Below are positions 34,979-48,200 of a stretch of DNA of 64,000 bases, in pieces; within the stretch, counting starts at the first letter, position 1, and every line of letters begins with the position of its first letter. Origin of the DNA: Notolepis coatsorum (taxonomy: Eukaryota; Chordata; Actinopteri; Aulopiformes; Paralepididae). The stretch covers positions 114,224,418 to 114,288,417 of the forward strand of contig OZ020594.1 of the NCBI GenBank assembly GCA_963971535.1. Direction: 5' to 3'. The translations under genes and the position numbers were made by a program. The notes under the pieces are model-generated. The model did no database searches, had not been told where the DNA came from, and was given only the letters and a program-made list of their open reading frames with translations.

Positions 34979-35652
34979 TCATTGAAGGCACGCGGCCCAC
35001 AGCCAAAGGAAACAAATCAGAGCCCTTATCCCGCTGGTGTTGGGGGGGCGGGAGTGACCGGAAAGCGAGCTAGACACAGCTAGACGGCGACGTTTTTTTA
35101 GGGCGTGCTCATCTAATGTAGCCGATCCCTCGGCCGCCAGGGCTGTCGGCCTTGCGATCACCTGTTTTCTTTGTGTCCAGGGTACCTCAGGCGGGGGAAA
35201 CATGGCCGCTGGTTGAGGGCCTTGCCACAGCCGCTGGTGAGGCCGCGCCCTCACCTCTGGCTGCCGGTGTGAGGCGGTGTGGGGCCTGCAGAAAGACAAA
35301 AGTCCCTCTGCAGAGAGGGGAGCCCTGAGGAGGGAAAACCATTCTCTCCTCAAGGGGAGACTGATCCAACCAAAGATGTCTGTAAACAAGCATTAACAGC
35401 ATCCTAGCCCTCCCTGCGGTTATAGCTTGCGGCTAGGTCAAAAGCTAATAACCTCAAAACCTTTCGCAATGTTTCGACGTCGGCTGGCCCTAAGGCCCCA
35501 CCACCCGACACCATTTTGACAGAAAAAACAGCAATTCGAACAATGTTGTCAGTTGCTGCTAAATTCTGTACCGTGGCGGTATAGGCTTCATCAGCCCACC
35601 AGCCACCTGCCGGGCCGACTCGCCTCATGGCGTCGGCCGGGCGGGACACCAT
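34979..35652 (-). pseudogene. DIRS Gag-like, broken
   Basis: The minus strand reads GGWWADEAYTATVQNLAATD, NIVRIAVFSVKMVSGGG, LRKVLRLLAFDLAASYNRRE. A frameshift follows, then LVYRHLWLDQSPLEE and LLRAPLSAEGLLSF. The block order matches the intact Gag-like ORF at 360-2024. A continuation upstream at 35,916-36,527 is open but has no recognisable motif. Confidence 0.65.
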
Positions 35653-35799
35653 TCCACCATGTCAGACGCAAAGGACTGATGCCACCTGCTTCACAAGCAC
35701 GGATCACCAGTGGTGGCTGCAGACAAAAGACTACTACTAGTGAAGCACTGCCTCACTAGTAGGAATGCAGCAACCTCCACTGTGGTGTGCACCCATGAA

Positions 35800-35945
35800 G
35801 GGGTAAATGAATAAATAAACGAAAACTCCACTAACACACTGCAGAATGGGCTAGCCCATACACACAAATGTTAAGGGGATGCAGATCAGAGAAAAACACC
35901 AGTCCCGCACACAATTCATAGATTCACAAAAAGCACACCAGCCCT
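35800..35945 (-). mobile_element. L2-like LINE 3' tail
   Basis: AATGAATAAATAAACGAAAACTCC then GCAGAATGGG and GTTAAGGGGATGCAGATCAG: the same tail family as 16,385, inserted in the DIRS element. Confidence 0.75.
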
Positions 35946-36661
35946 ATAGGCCTCAGCCCATCCACCCATGAAAATGGTAAACAAGCCCCCGTCAAAACCC
36001 CCAACATTAGGCACCGATTGACCGTCAGCATGAATGGTTAAGAGGAGGGAAGACCTTTTAGTAAAGACAGCCCTCGGCGGGGAACAAGAACGGAGACCCA
36101 GCATTGTAGCATTAGCATTAGCCGCGCGCACTAGGATAGTTGGGAAAACATCCAACTCAGAGTCATGACGACCATGTTTACCCAGATATCCTGCCCCTCT
36201 TGCCAATACACAACTCGGCTGTCTCACAGGACAACGAGCAGTATCACAAATGCTAGCATTAATGCCTGGCAGCGCAGGCCCTACCTGTGCGCGACCTAGC
36301 CCGACAGCTAGCCGCCGTGCGACGTCCCTCGATCCGCTGTCACGAGACGAGGAAACCCCAGGACAGGCCTGATGCGCTGTTAGGATGTGCCGAGAAGATT
36401 CCAGGTGCTGGTGAATCTCCGGCAAAAACCCAACATTGTGTAATTTCTCTCTGCATTTCATAACAACTAGTTCATGGAGTGCACTGCAGCGTTGGAAACA
36501 AAAAAGAGGAAGGTAGAGTGTGACCATGTCTGAATCTACACAGTGGTGGCATTGTGCCGCCTTTGCTGGGTTCAGTGTAAATAAACAAAGCCGGCAGTCT
36601 TCTTTGCTGCATTATTATTTATTGCAGCATTTCTGTGTAAAAAAAGGCACTGCGCTCGCCA

Positions 36662-36855
36662 GTTCTTTTTTTTTAAGATTCTTTTTGGCGTTTTATTGCT
36701 TTATTGCTACTGGGCAGTCCAGTAGAGAGAGACAGAGGAGGAATGGGAGACGGAGTGGGGGGAAGACATTCGGCAAATAACAACAGGGTTCGGGAGTCGA
36801 ACCCGGGTCGCCACTGGGGCGCCCCAGCCGCTCGCCAGTTCGACCGACTATGCAG
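36662..36855 (-). mobile_element. tRNA-derived SINE, minus strand
   Basis: On the minus strand the head has TAGTCGGTCGAACTGGCGAG and a B box GGGTTCGACTCCCG. The body ends in CAATAAAACGCCAAAAAGAA and an A-rich tail at about 36,668. The layout suits a fish tRNA-SINE. Confidence 0.7.
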
Positions 36856-36859
36856 TAAA

Positions 36860-38880
36860 ACCTGCTGAGGTCAAAATAATTTCTTCCTATTTTGTTACAT
36901 TACCTAATTGTGTAATGATACATGTATAACCTGAACACTACCTGTTTTCAGGACAAATTGGGCTATACAAATGTGATGTTACATGAATATAAGTATGACC
37001 ATCAATTGAATCTCTTTTTTATGAAATCACCCATAGAATAGTACATGACTTCTGGCTTTTGAAATCTGTTTTGCTAGGCTTTGGTAGTCAGGGGGGGGGG
37101 GGGGGGGTAAAGATGCTAACCAACACACATCATGAACTATTTACATTTAGATAAGTCCCTATATATACATATTGTCCTCAGTATAGGCCAGTGGCGGCTG
37201 CTGACCAAATTTCTTGGTGAAGCACAAAATTATTATATTATATTATATATTAAATTATATTTTTTAAACATCCCCAACGCTGCAACACCCCCATTCCTCC
37301 CAGGTGTCAGGCTCCTCATTCACTTCCATTCATTTTGGGGATCATGTTTAAATATTATACTTCTGAAGTATAAACAAACTATACTGCTGTGACGATTTCA
37401 ATAAAACAGACCATTCTGAGTCAATGGTACAGCAAAACTGTACATTGGAATATTGGTAAACCCCATTGTCCCGTGGGATTATGCCCCCCCCCCCCCCCCC
37501 TCCCTGCGGCGATATTAATATTTGATTAGAAACGCAAGCAAGGCTTGCTGCGACTCATGTGGAACCGTGTTGGTGTATTACACACGCAAGGCCACAGCGG
37601 GCCAATGAATTCATAATCACTGTAAAATATATATATTTTAAATGCACTCACCACACAACAGCCAAAGCAGTGACCGATCTCATCTTCCATTAAATATTGC
37701 AGCTTCTTTCTTTCCTTCTCTATTGATATCTCCTCATCACATCTTGGGAATCATAAACATTCCTTCCTTCCTCACTTCCCTAAAACGTCTTGTTACTCGC
37801 TCTGCTCTCATCCCCCCGCCCCCCTCCTCACGAGCTCCATGTAACGCGGAAGTGCAGTGGTCTATGCGATGTCTCCCAGCTCTTCTCTGATTGAGTCTCA
37901 GACCGCCGAGAGCTGTCAATCATTCAACCCGCGTTCGTGAGTAGCATGCGCAAAGTTGCACGGGCAGGGCTTAGATGACTCAAATAGCCTATTTTGATTG
38001 GATAATAGAATAAAAAGATCAACCCGTGCAGGGAAAGTTGCACTTGAGTGATTGACAGATAGCAATTACTGACTCCAGGCCTGATCAGAGAGCTCAGAGC
38101 TGTCACTTTTGGCCATTTTTGAAGAAAAAAAATTCACTGGCATTTTTTTTACAGAGGAAAACATTTATAATAAAAATAATAATAATAATAATAACAATTA
38201 AAAAAAAATATATATATATGTAAATTAATAATAATTATGAATTATTAGTGAATTTGTGTTTCACGTGTTGTCATGGAATAACCTCCACTTATAGGCTTCA
38301 GTTGCCCTAACAGCAGAAACAGCAGCTGCTTTCAATATGGACATATGGATAAATGAACACACAAGACATTCACAGTTGGATTTATTCGTTTTATGAAGTC
38401 TCCTAAAAGAAAATGCTTTTCCATGCTGGATGACAGCTTCTGAAGGGGCTATGATCACACCCGGTGGCTCTTTGGAAAGCTACAACAGTAAGCTAATGTA
38501 TTGTAACGTTGCTTGGTTTTACACCACGTTATTGACAACTCGAGGCAGATGTATTTTTCAGTTCACTGCTTTATTACAATGGTTCTCATACACAGGTTGC
38601 AGTATAGGTGACTCATGTCTACACATTCCCATGCCCCAAGAGACCACACCCCAGGTGCTCCACCCTCTTATAGCCTCCCCAGGTCAGCCGTGCACTCTCG
38701 ACTCTGTCAACCCGCGGCTGGCGCGACCAATAGCGTGCAGAATGACAGCTCGGCTGACCAACCGACCCAAATCCCAGGCTCGCTACAGTATCCACCATTG
38801 TGAGCATCTAGCATGCAGCGTTGCAGTGATATTCTAAATATTGTAATGATAGTAATGTGAGTGCTCTGATGTCGACCCCG
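36860..38880. other. Unclassified intronic sequence
   Basis: Contains a G-run (37,091-37,107), a C-run (37,483-37,500) and one hAT-like end CAGTGGCGGCTGCTG at 37,190 with no partner found. No supported gene. Confidence 0.4.
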
Positions 38881-39257
38881 CAGGGACTGTTCTGCTTCTC
38901 TTGGACTACTTGGTCACCTGTTGTAACTGTTTTAATTTTGAATATTTAATTTTGATTTTCCATTATTCAAAACATACACAAATGACAATACTGAGACAAT
39001 TACAGGACAGTAATAACAGCAACAATAACAACAACATGTGGGTGCCTATATATGCCTATGGTTAATGGTTGTAAATGTGTAAGATAAAGTGATAGAGGTC
39101 CCTATTATGTAAACAAACACATCAGGAAAACAGAAACAAACAACAACAACAAAAAACAGAACAAAAAATAACAATATTTTCAGAGACATTGAGAGATACA
39201 GGATGTCCTCAACACATCTTTACCAGAATGGAGCTACTAGAGAGATCAATGAGAATG

Positions 39258-41470
39258 TCATTCAGTCAAGTCGGGTGGGAGATCTCCAAGATAGTCCAGA
39301 AAAGGCTGCCAAATTTTATTGAAATTATCAACCCTGTTCCTTAGTGAATAAGTCACCTTTTCTAGAGGGATACAGCTCTTCACCTCTGAAAGCCACATCC
39401 CAAATGGCAAAGGGAGATCTGACTTCCATTTTGTTGCAATACATTTTTTGGCAATAACCAGGAGGAGTTCTGTAAGCTTGATGGAATGACTGCATGTAAG
39501 GTTTGAGTTTGTAAAGTTACCAAGGAGGCATATTTCGGGATCAGTCGGAAATGTTATATTATGAATTTGTGATATAGCCTCACAGACCCGCTCCCATAAG
39601 CTTTGCAGTTTGATAAAATGCCAAGTGGAGTGAAGGAACGTGCCCTCCTGGCCACACCTAAAACAGAGGGACGAGATACTAGAGTTGAACCTATGTAATT
39701 TGGAGGGGGTAAAATAGACCTGATGCAGAAAATTGAATTGAATCAGTCTATATCTTGAATTTAGTGTGCATGTGACCCCATCTTTACATAGGTCCTCCCA
39801 GAGGCCTGGATCAATTTCTGTGTCTAAATCTCTCTCCCATCTAGTCCTGGACCTATCAGGTTCAGTGGTCGGCAGCAAGGGTAGTAAGGTGTTATAGACT
39901 TGAGAGATTGTTCTCACCATCCTTTGATCATTATGAAAAAGACTTTCAATGGGAGATTTTTCTGGTAGTTTCCATTGACCTTGAGTGTTAACCCTCACAA
40001 AATCTCTCAGTTGCAGGTATTTAAAGAAATCTCTTCCAGGAAGTTGATATTTTTATTTCATTTGCTGGAAGGACATAAAAACCTCATTTTCATAACAATG
40101 TTCCAGTCGAGTGATACCTTGTAAAGGCCAGGACTCAAAGTATCTATTCTGGTATAAGATATGTATAAGCCTATTTCCCCATAGGGGAGTTTTAGGTGAT
40201 AGAGGGCTATTGTGTCTGAAATTTTTAGGTAATTTTAACCAGGTTTGGACTGAATGGATCATGAAGGGGTTCTGGGTGATGGTCTTAATTGATTTCACGT
40301 CCCATTTGTACAAGGTATCAGACGGGGTGGTCTCGTTAATGTCTAGACATTCAATGTTCAACCATGAGGCTGAGAGGTCCCCCTCAAAAATCTGGCTTGT
40401 GCCGCCAAGTAATACAATCTAAAATTAGGATGTTTCAGTCCTCCCTTTGTATAGTCTAAAGTAAGTTTAATTAAGGCGATCCTTGGGGATTTACCTCGCC
40501 ATATAAACCGTCTGATCAATCCGTCCAAGGAGGAGAACATTTTAAAAGGGACTTTGATTGGGAGGGACTGAAATATATAAAGAAACTTTGGCAGGACATT
40601 CATTTTTATAGCATTCATTCGGCCTAGTAAGGTGAGAGGGAGGTTCATCAGATCTTAACAGATTGAGCTTATAGATTCCCCATCTCCTTATCTATTAGTA
40701 TACCCAAGTATCTTATACCATTTGGTGACCATTTAAAAGGGAATTTATGTTGAATGGTGCCTTTAATAGAATCTGATAAGGGCAGTATTTCACTTTTGTC
40801 AAGGTTAATTTTATATCCGGAAAAGGAGCTATATAAGTCCAACATTTCAACTAAACGTGAGAGGCAGCTGTCCGCGTTTGTTAAAAAGAGAAGAATATCG
40901 TCGGCAAAGAGCGAGATTTTATGTGTGTTCGGTCCAATTTCGAAGCCCGTTATTTTAGTGTCTATTCTGATTGCTTCTGCTAGGGATTCTAGGGCGAGCG
41001 TAAATAAGGCAGGGCTAAGAGCGCAGCCCTGTCGGTTACCTCTATGTATGGAGAAATAATCTGAGGTAGTTCCATTGACCGCAATCCCTAACCCTAACCC
41101 ATTTTTCAAGGACTTTGAAGAGATAGCGCCATTCCAACCTGTAAAAGGCCTTTTCGGCGTCGAGGGAGAGCGCAATGCTGGGAATCTTGTTTTTATGTGT
41201 GAAATGGATACTATTAAAAAAAGCGTCTAAGATTGTTAGAGGAATGTCTTTTAATTATAAAGCCAGTCTGATCGGAATTAACAAGGCGGGGAAGGAATAT
41301 TTCTAATCTTTTGGATGTCATCTTAGTTACAAGTTTATAGTCTGTATTTAGGAGCGAAATTGGCCTGTAGGAGGCGCACTTTAAAGGGTCCTTCCCCGTC
41401 TTGTGAATAACCGATATAATGGCCCGAGAGAACGTCTCAGGAAATTGTTTTTCTTCTCTAGCTAATTTTT
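39258..41470 (-). pseudogene. Tx1/L1-like ORF2: RT and C-terminal region
   Basis: From 41,460 downward: ISVIHKTGKDPLKCASYRPI, SLLNTDYKLVTKMTSKRLE, SDQTGFIIKRHSS, a frameshifted stretch, NRQGCALSPALF, then SLFADDILLFL (the F-x-DD catalytic box, about 40,900). The thumb/connector reads GRMNAIKMNVLPKFLYIFQS. A 246-residue open C-terminus carries CFRCGQE...HSTWH, a Cys-Cys-His-His knuckle typical of L1-clade ORF2. Breaks lie near 41,180, 40,660 and 40,050. A (GGGTTA)n stretch replaces about 20 expected residues near 41,087-41,101. Confidence 0.85.
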
Positions 41471-41619
41471 GTTTAGTTTAGTTTAGTTTATTTGACAATT
41501 GTTAAAATACATTACATGTTACAACAAGTCATGCATCCTAAAATTATCAAGGATAGCACAAAAAAGTCACAGACTTATTTCCATTGTGGTCCTTGGTCTC
41601 AGCAGCACATGGTATTTTT
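41466..41619 (-). mobile_element. Short LINE 3' end with (TAAAC)n tail
   Basis: On the minus strand, sequence ends in TCAAATAAACTAAACTAAAC at about 41,470 directly against L1 ORF2 coding sequence. It was later cut by the hAT MITE at 41,620. Confidence 0.55.
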
Positions 41620-42422
<803 letters not shown>

Positions 42423-42430
42423 GTATTTTT

Positions 42431-44290
42431 ATATTTTTATAATTGAAGGACTTCCATTAAGGTAGGGATTAAGAGGTCTTGAAATTCCTTGTAGAACTCT
42501 GGGGGGAAACCATCCTCCCCAGAAGATTTATTTGACGGTAGAAGTTTAATGGTCGCTGTTACTTCGCAAATTGAAAATGGTTTGCTCATAAACTCACTAT
42601 CCTCGACAGACAAGCTTGGGAGATCAAGTTTGGAAAGAAAGGAGTCTATTGCTGTGCTGTCCCCGCTAGGTTGTGCAGTGTATAAGTCACTGTAATAGTT
42701 TCTAAAAGCATTGCTAATTTCTGTGGGTTTCTTGGAGATTTTGCCCGGGGCTACTTCAATTCCATTAACTGCCCTCTTGCTTTCTTCCGTTTTTAGTTGC
42801 CATGCCAGTACTTTGCTAGGTTTCTCCCCCAACTCATAGTATTTTTGTCTAGAACGCATAATGGATTTCTCAGTTTTGTATGTATTTAAGTTATTATATT
42901 GTATTTTTTTGTTCACCAGGGTCCTATATGTATCTTTATATGATGTTCTCTGATAGTCTTTCTCAAGTGTTTGAATTTCAGCCTCAATAGAATCAAGTTC
43001 AGCACAGTATTTCTTTTTCAGTCCCTTTGTATAGGAGATAATGTGGCCCCTTAGGTAAGCCTTGAGTGTATCCCAAAAGATGAAGCTATTAGGGGCAGAT
43101 TTGTTAGTGTAAAGAATGCAATTTGTTCTCTAATAAAGGAGCTAAATTCTGGTTGTTTGAGAAGCATTGGATTAAATCGCCATCTATATATTGTTTTTAT
43201 CTTATCTGGCATAAATATGGATATAATCAGGGTGGAATGATCGCTCAGTAGTCGAGTAAGGTATTGAGCGTTCATTACTCTATGGCATTGGTGAGTGGAT
43301 AGCAGGAAGTTATCTATACGCGTGTGGGTGCCGTGGGGGTGAGAATAGAAGGAGTAATCTCTAACCCCTGGGTGGATTCCCCTCCAGGCGTCTGTCAAGT
43401 TATAGTCTTTCATAAAATATATTGTTGTTTTTGCTGCCTTGGTAGGGGAAGCCGGGTTGGTTGAGGACCTATCTAGTACTGTATCCAGGCAGAAGTTGAA
43501 GTCCCCTCCCACTAAAATTATGCCAGTTGCTTGAGCTATAAGAAGGAAAATATTTTGGATGAAGGCGGGGTTGTCGAAGTTAGGTGCATAAATGTTCAAT
43601 AGTGTCCAACGTTCCGAGTACATTTGTCCCTCAACAAGTACAAATCTGCCTCTAGGGTCAGAGGTGGTTTTGGTGGCAACGAAAGGTATGTTTTTGTTAA
43701 TAAGGATTGCGGTTCCTCTTGATTTGGTATTAAAGGAGGAAGCAAACACCTGTCCAACCCATTCTCTCTTGAGTTTCTTATGCTCCTCATCAGAGAGATG
43801 CGTTTCCTGTAGGTATACAATGTCTGCCTTGAGTTTCTTTAGGTATGAATAGATGTTTTTCCTTTTGATTGAATGAATGAATGAATGAATGAATTATTTT
43901 ATTTCGAATGTTTACAAATAAATAAACAAACAAATAATTTTTCGAACATTTTCACAAATAAACAAACGAAAAGGATAGGTTTGAAGCCGAAGGCTTATAG
44001 AGCAACCTACCCCTAATTCAAAAAAAATAATTCAAAAAAGTTTTCAAAATATAACAAACAAAAAAACAAAAAAATCAACAATCAAAAATCAACAAAAAAC
44101 GATCCAGAAAAGATCTAAAAAAGTTAAAGTTTGCAAGATAAAATAAACAAACAAACAAACAAAAAAATAAACAAAAAAAATTAAAAATAAATAAAAAAAC
44201 GTTCCTGAAAAGAAGATTGGGTTGTTTAGGCCTTTGATATTGAATGTTATGAATTTAACTGGCTCCATCATTTGATCTGTGTGGTTGTGT
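42431..44290 (-). pseudogene. Tx1/L1-like ORF2: endonuclease and RT N-terminal part
   Basis: The start reads KFITFNIKGLNNPI at about 44,250-44,215. After a 345-bp insertion come IKRKNIYSYLKKLK, QVFASSFNTKSRGTAILINK, LLNIYAPNF, ILVGGDFNFCLD, RIDNFLLS and LLSDHSTLI, the Asp-Asn and Ser-Asp-His motifs of an APE-type endonuclease. A frameshift near 43,060 precedes the linker KYYELGEKPSKVLAWQLK and the RT fingers KLLPSNKSSGEDGFPPEFYK. Confidence 0.85.
43868..44213 (-). mobile_element. Short LINE/SINE insertion with (TTCA)n tail
   Basis: Separates CCAATC from AAAAGG inside the L1 endonuclease start. (TGAA)n lies at its left edge and GATTG on both sides. The internal GAAGCCGAAGGCTTATAGAG is part of a familiar fish LINE 3'UTR. 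Confidence 0.6.
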
Positions 44291-44299
44291 TGTAAAGTA

Positions 44300-44908
44300 G
44301 TCTCCATCTCCCGACCACTCCATGTCTGGATTATTCTCTATTAGAGTATAAGGGTACCGATATCTATATGAAGAAATATACATGTAGTACATACGGAAAC
44401 ATACATAGAATAAAAATAGAACATAAAAACATTTACCCCTATGCCTGTCTCCCCAATTGAGACAGGCTGATAAATCCCCTGTTGACAGAGTGTCTTCCAA
44501 TTGTGCAGCTTCACTCTTAGCCCATGTAGAGAGGCTCCTGTCTCTCATTATGTTATACACATCTTATTTGTGCTTTAACCGAAACTATTGCTGAGGAGCA
44601 AATTAACATTGTTATTTACATGAACAACCAATAACTTGGAGAACTGGAGATAGGTATGTGTAGAATTGTACCCAACCCTTGTTTCATGTTCCAAAGTGAC
44701 ATCAATTTAAAGGGAGAAAAAATAATAGATGGATATTTAAAAGATATATGTATATATATAGTAGGTCAAACTGTCCTTACTTATATAAAACCATTGTCAT
44801 TCGCGAAGTGACAGTGATATGAAAAGTTCCACCTTAAGTTCTAGGAAACAGAAAAAGCCATCCCCTATCCAAATTAACTCTGGCAGGTTGATTTTGCAAT
44901 ATGTCAAT
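44300..44908. other. L1 inter-ORF/5' region left of the BEL element
   Basis: Non-coding. TGGCAGGTTGATTTTGCAAT and GTTCCACCTTAAGTTCTAGG recur in variant form at 54,180-54,780, on the other side of the BEL element. Confidence 0.6.
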
Positions 44909-46192
44909 TGTTGTGAAGGGCCAGATTAAAGCTGATAATCTACATTTATTGTTTTATATACCTTGTATATTATTTATATATACACGTTATATCCCTTTAA
45001 GCCTGCGTTTGAATCCTAGTAATATTCGCTTTCCTTATTGGATAACGCTATCGGCGCCAGACGGCAAGCCCCCAAAGTCAGGTTCAAAGGCGAGTCCGGG
45101 CATGTCGCAACATGCCTGGAGACGGCGCATTGATTCGAGACGAGAACTGAGGTTCGGCACTAGAAAGCCACTTAAGTATATATACGGCGGCAGGTGCGAA
45201 CAGTAGCTGTTCATCGGTCATCACGTTCAGTGTGATTCTAATGTAGTGAGAAGCAGTTAGTCTAACAGAGCGTTGAGAACCACGTGCGAAGTGAATAGTA
45301 AAGTGTCAGATTTAATGCAGTAACGTCAAGTTCGACTTAGCTTAATGTGAAGTAAAGAGTCGTTAATTATTGTGTATCGTGCCAACAGCAGTTCGTTCAT
45401 GTGCAGCATTACCCAGCAGTTCGTTCGTTTAGCTAGTGGACCTTAGCCAGTGTGCGTGGACTAAATACATTGGTGCCAGCACACGAGGAGGAGAACCTAC
45501 TGGACATGTGCATATTGGAACCGACGGCGGCGATTGCAGAACCAGTATTGGTTGGATTATAGTGATTGTGGAACGTACTACCTAGAGAAGAGCATCGTTA
45601 ATACCCACTCGTTTGGATTTAACCACCTTGAGGATCTACATTCGGGCTGGCTTCGTGGACCGAGGCTAGCTGGCTATCATCATTGCTATCGTGCACTTGG
45701 ATTACAGTTATTGCTTTGATGCTGAGCTTTGGATTACAAGGACTGGATTCTGTACGTGAACTCCCTTCTTCTTCAATTGATCAGACTGAGTATCCGAACA
45801 TTCCTCTCTCCTCCAGAGCTTACATCTCTGGGAGGAAACCCCTTGTCTCCAGCGGTACCAGCGTTTCCCCCTATAATTGCCATCCTACGCCAAGCGGCGT
45901 TAGCCTAGTACCCCATCGTAGGAATTATTCTATTCCCACTGACTTTTGCTACTGACTGACTTATGCATATTCTTCGCCATACAAGCGCAACCCTAATTCT
46001 CATATCTGTACAATTTGCTGCATAATAATAAATACCCTCAATGATATTTCTTTGTCCCCGTGCCGTGTTATTATGAGTGTCTGCCATAATTAGATGTACT
46101 GTCTGGCAAGTAATACTAAGAACATAACTAGCAGTGGTTTAATCTATCACAATCTTTAATACAGTCAGGGTTTTGTAACCCCCTCAGTTACA
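44909..46192 (+). repeat. BEL/Pao 5' LTR
   Basis: From TGTTGTGAAGGGCC to CAGTTACA. TATATATA at about 45,177 is a plausible promoter TATA box, and AATAATAAATA near 46,025 a poly(A) signal. It differs from the 3' LTR at roughly 15-18 bases and a few short indels by eye, about 1 percent. Confidence 0.9.
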
Positions 46193-46194
46193 AT

Positions 46195-46211
46195 TGGTCC
46201 TTCGAGCCGGA
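46195..46211 (+). promoter_or_regulatory. Primer binding site, tRNA-Tyr type
   Basis: TGGTCCTTCGAGCCGGA, two bases after the LTR, is complementary to the 3' end of eukaryotic tRNA-Tyr (...TCCGGCTCGAAGGA plus CCA), as I remember that tRNA. Confidence 0.7.
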
Positions 46212-46247
46212 GGGTATCAGTAATCTTAATATCATATTAATATTGAT

Positions 46248-48200
46248 ATGGCCAGCGGCGGACACTCTCCAGACGGCTCTCCCAAACTAGAGCGCCCTAG
46301 GCGCAAACGTCAGCCCCCTCCACACCTGGAGGACTACGCTTTCGTTTTACCTCCTAGCTTATCTAAAAAGACGTTTAGCACGGATAAAACTGATAGTTTA
46401 AGCATGCCCAATCCTATCGACTTGTCGGCCCCACCAGTAGAGACCCCAGTGGGTTCAAACGAAACTGACTTAGCTCACGGGGGGGAACAAGCGGGACATG
46501 ACGTGACTATACCCCAAGACAGCGCCACCGGGATAGACCCCGGAGCGCCCAAGGATAAAGAAAGCGCCACCGGGATAGACCCCGGAACGCAAGAGACCCA
46601 AGAGCGCGCACCCGAGATAGACCTCGGCGCGCACCCAAGAGAAGAGTACCGCGCTCAAGAGATGGACCTCGGGGCGCGGTAGAAATCAAGAAGCAGCACT
46701 CAAGAGATGGACCTCGGAGCGCGCCAAGAGAACAGGTCCCCACCAAGTCCTGTCAGCGCCCGATCACCTCCATCAGTGTCATCCCCCAGCGAGGCTGACC
46801 AGCGACTAGCACAAGCCTTGATTGCCACACTAACTGCATCAACCGAAAGAGACCATCTCCAAGCACAGACACTTAGTGAGCGCGAACACTCTGCAGTGGA
46901 ACGAGAGCGCCTCCAAGCGCAACAACAGAGTGCGCGCGAACAGTCTGCAGTGGAGCGCGAACGTCTCCAAGCTCAACAACAGAGTGAGCACGAACGCATC
47001 CGACTAGAAGAGAGTCGCCTCCAGGCTGACGCAGCGATGACTATCAGACTGGAAGAAAGGCGCCTCCAAGTTGAAGAGAACATCCAGCGAGACCGCGCCA
47101 ATGCACAGCGCGAAGCGGAGCGAGACCGTCTGCAGGCGCAGATGATAGAACAATTGATCCAGAGGGCGACTCCCCCCTCCTCCACACGGAGCTCCCGGAG
47201 ATCATCACGACACGGGTCGAGGGCACCTTCCCCTACCCGACAAATCTACACGGGACCCCGCCAGCAGGAAGAACCTGCCTACGTCGCCGAGCCCCCTCCC
47301 CGACCGGTCTATACGGACCCAGCCAATGGGAAGAACCTGCCCACGTCGCCGAGAAACGAACTAGAAGACTCCAGGACCTAGCGGAGGACGAGGGAGGACA
47401 GCAAGCCCACCAGCACGAACCTACTTTGGACCAGGAGGCCCAGTACAGCCCCGACCTCAGCCCAGAGTCAATGCGTTACAAACCCCCGACCCAACCTATG
47501 GGTGAGTTTGATGCACAGTCAGCACCGAGGAGCAGCACCTGGGGGCCCGGCCTCTGGTACCCACCCAGCACTAACCCACGACCACCCGTACGGGGAGACT
47601 CGCCCAGGAGGCCTCTCCCCTTACGCGCATCGTTGTCCCAGCCATCCATGGCCTCTTACCTTGGAACACCGACGTTCCCAGACTTTACGCGTGAGGACAG
47701 AGCACAGTACACAGAACTACGCATGTGTTTAGAGACTATAATGTCCGATGTACACGACGAGTCTTATAAATATGCCATCCTCCTCAAGCATCTTAAAGTG
47801 CCCAGAGCGCATAACAGCGCTGGCATATTCGAACTCAAGAACCCCCTACTCAGATGCTCTGGTGGCCCTCGACGCGCGCTATGGACGCATATGGGATTAC
47901 GTGATCCAAGAAATACGAGATATCGACCGCCTCCCCCCTGCCAAAGACAATAGAGCACTAGATGTCCTCTATCAAGGTACAATCCCTTGTGGGGATGCTG
48001 GGGTCACAAAAGGAGAAGGGGAGATATGAACTATATGCAAATTCCAACGTGGAGCGGATACTGGAGAAGCTCCCTCCAGCCCGTCAAGAGCGTTTTCGAC
48101 GGCAGAAAGACCACCGTGACCCCCACGGCCCAGAACCATCCCAGAACCATCCCTCCTAGACCTGGCTGATTTCCTCGCCAGGGAGGTCAGCAGTCTACGA
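46248..48200 (+). pseudogene. BEL/Pao Gag region
   Basis: Starts MASGGHSPDGSPKLERPRRK. An Asp/Gly/Glu repeat region (ATGIDPGA, RAQEMDLGAR) includes an in-frame TAG at 46680-46682. A long charged coiled-coil-like stretch follows (ERDHLQAQ/ERERLQAQQQS repeats, 46,840-47,160). Next come a frameshift near 47,370, the segment FPDFTREDRAQYTELRMCLE, a frameshift near 47,830, DALVALDARYGRIWDYVIQE, and another shift near 47,960-48,000 to ERILEKLPPARQERFRRQKD. The reading joins the zinc-knuckle ORF after a further shift near 48,130. The domain is recognisable but cannot be translated through. Confidence 0.75.

Larger units (their letters stand above)
30845..36530 (-). mobile_element. DIRS-type (tyrosine-recombinase) retrotransposon, decayed
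   Basis: On the minus strand, gag (about 35.65-34.98 kb), RT (34.4-33.5), RNase H (33.5-32.83) and tyrosine recombinase (about 31.8-31.38) occur in DIRS order in GC-rich sequence. Frameshifts are many. An L2/Rex-like LINE (about 31,985-32,828) is inserted between RNase H and recombinase, and an L2 tail (35,800-35,945) lies upstream of gag. Terminal structure: an 88-bp palindrome and a 28-bp direct repeat. Outer borders are approximate. Confidence 0.75.

Noticed and set aside
35701-35785. Mini hAT bounded by CAGTGGTGGCTGC and GCAGCAACCTCCACTG
   Set aside because: Ends resemble each other but no matching 8-bp flanks; too short to support.
35916-36527. 203-codon minus-strand ORF as an independent gene
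   Set aside because: No motif recognised; probably 5' part of the DIRS element and crosses an L2 tail at its end.
36770-36850. tRNA gene on the minus strand
   Set aside because: B box is good but the cloverleaf is incomplete and it is fused to a SINE body and A-rich tail.
37190-37300. hAT element starting CAGTGGCGGCTGCTG
   Set aside because: No complementary right end or target duplication found downstream.
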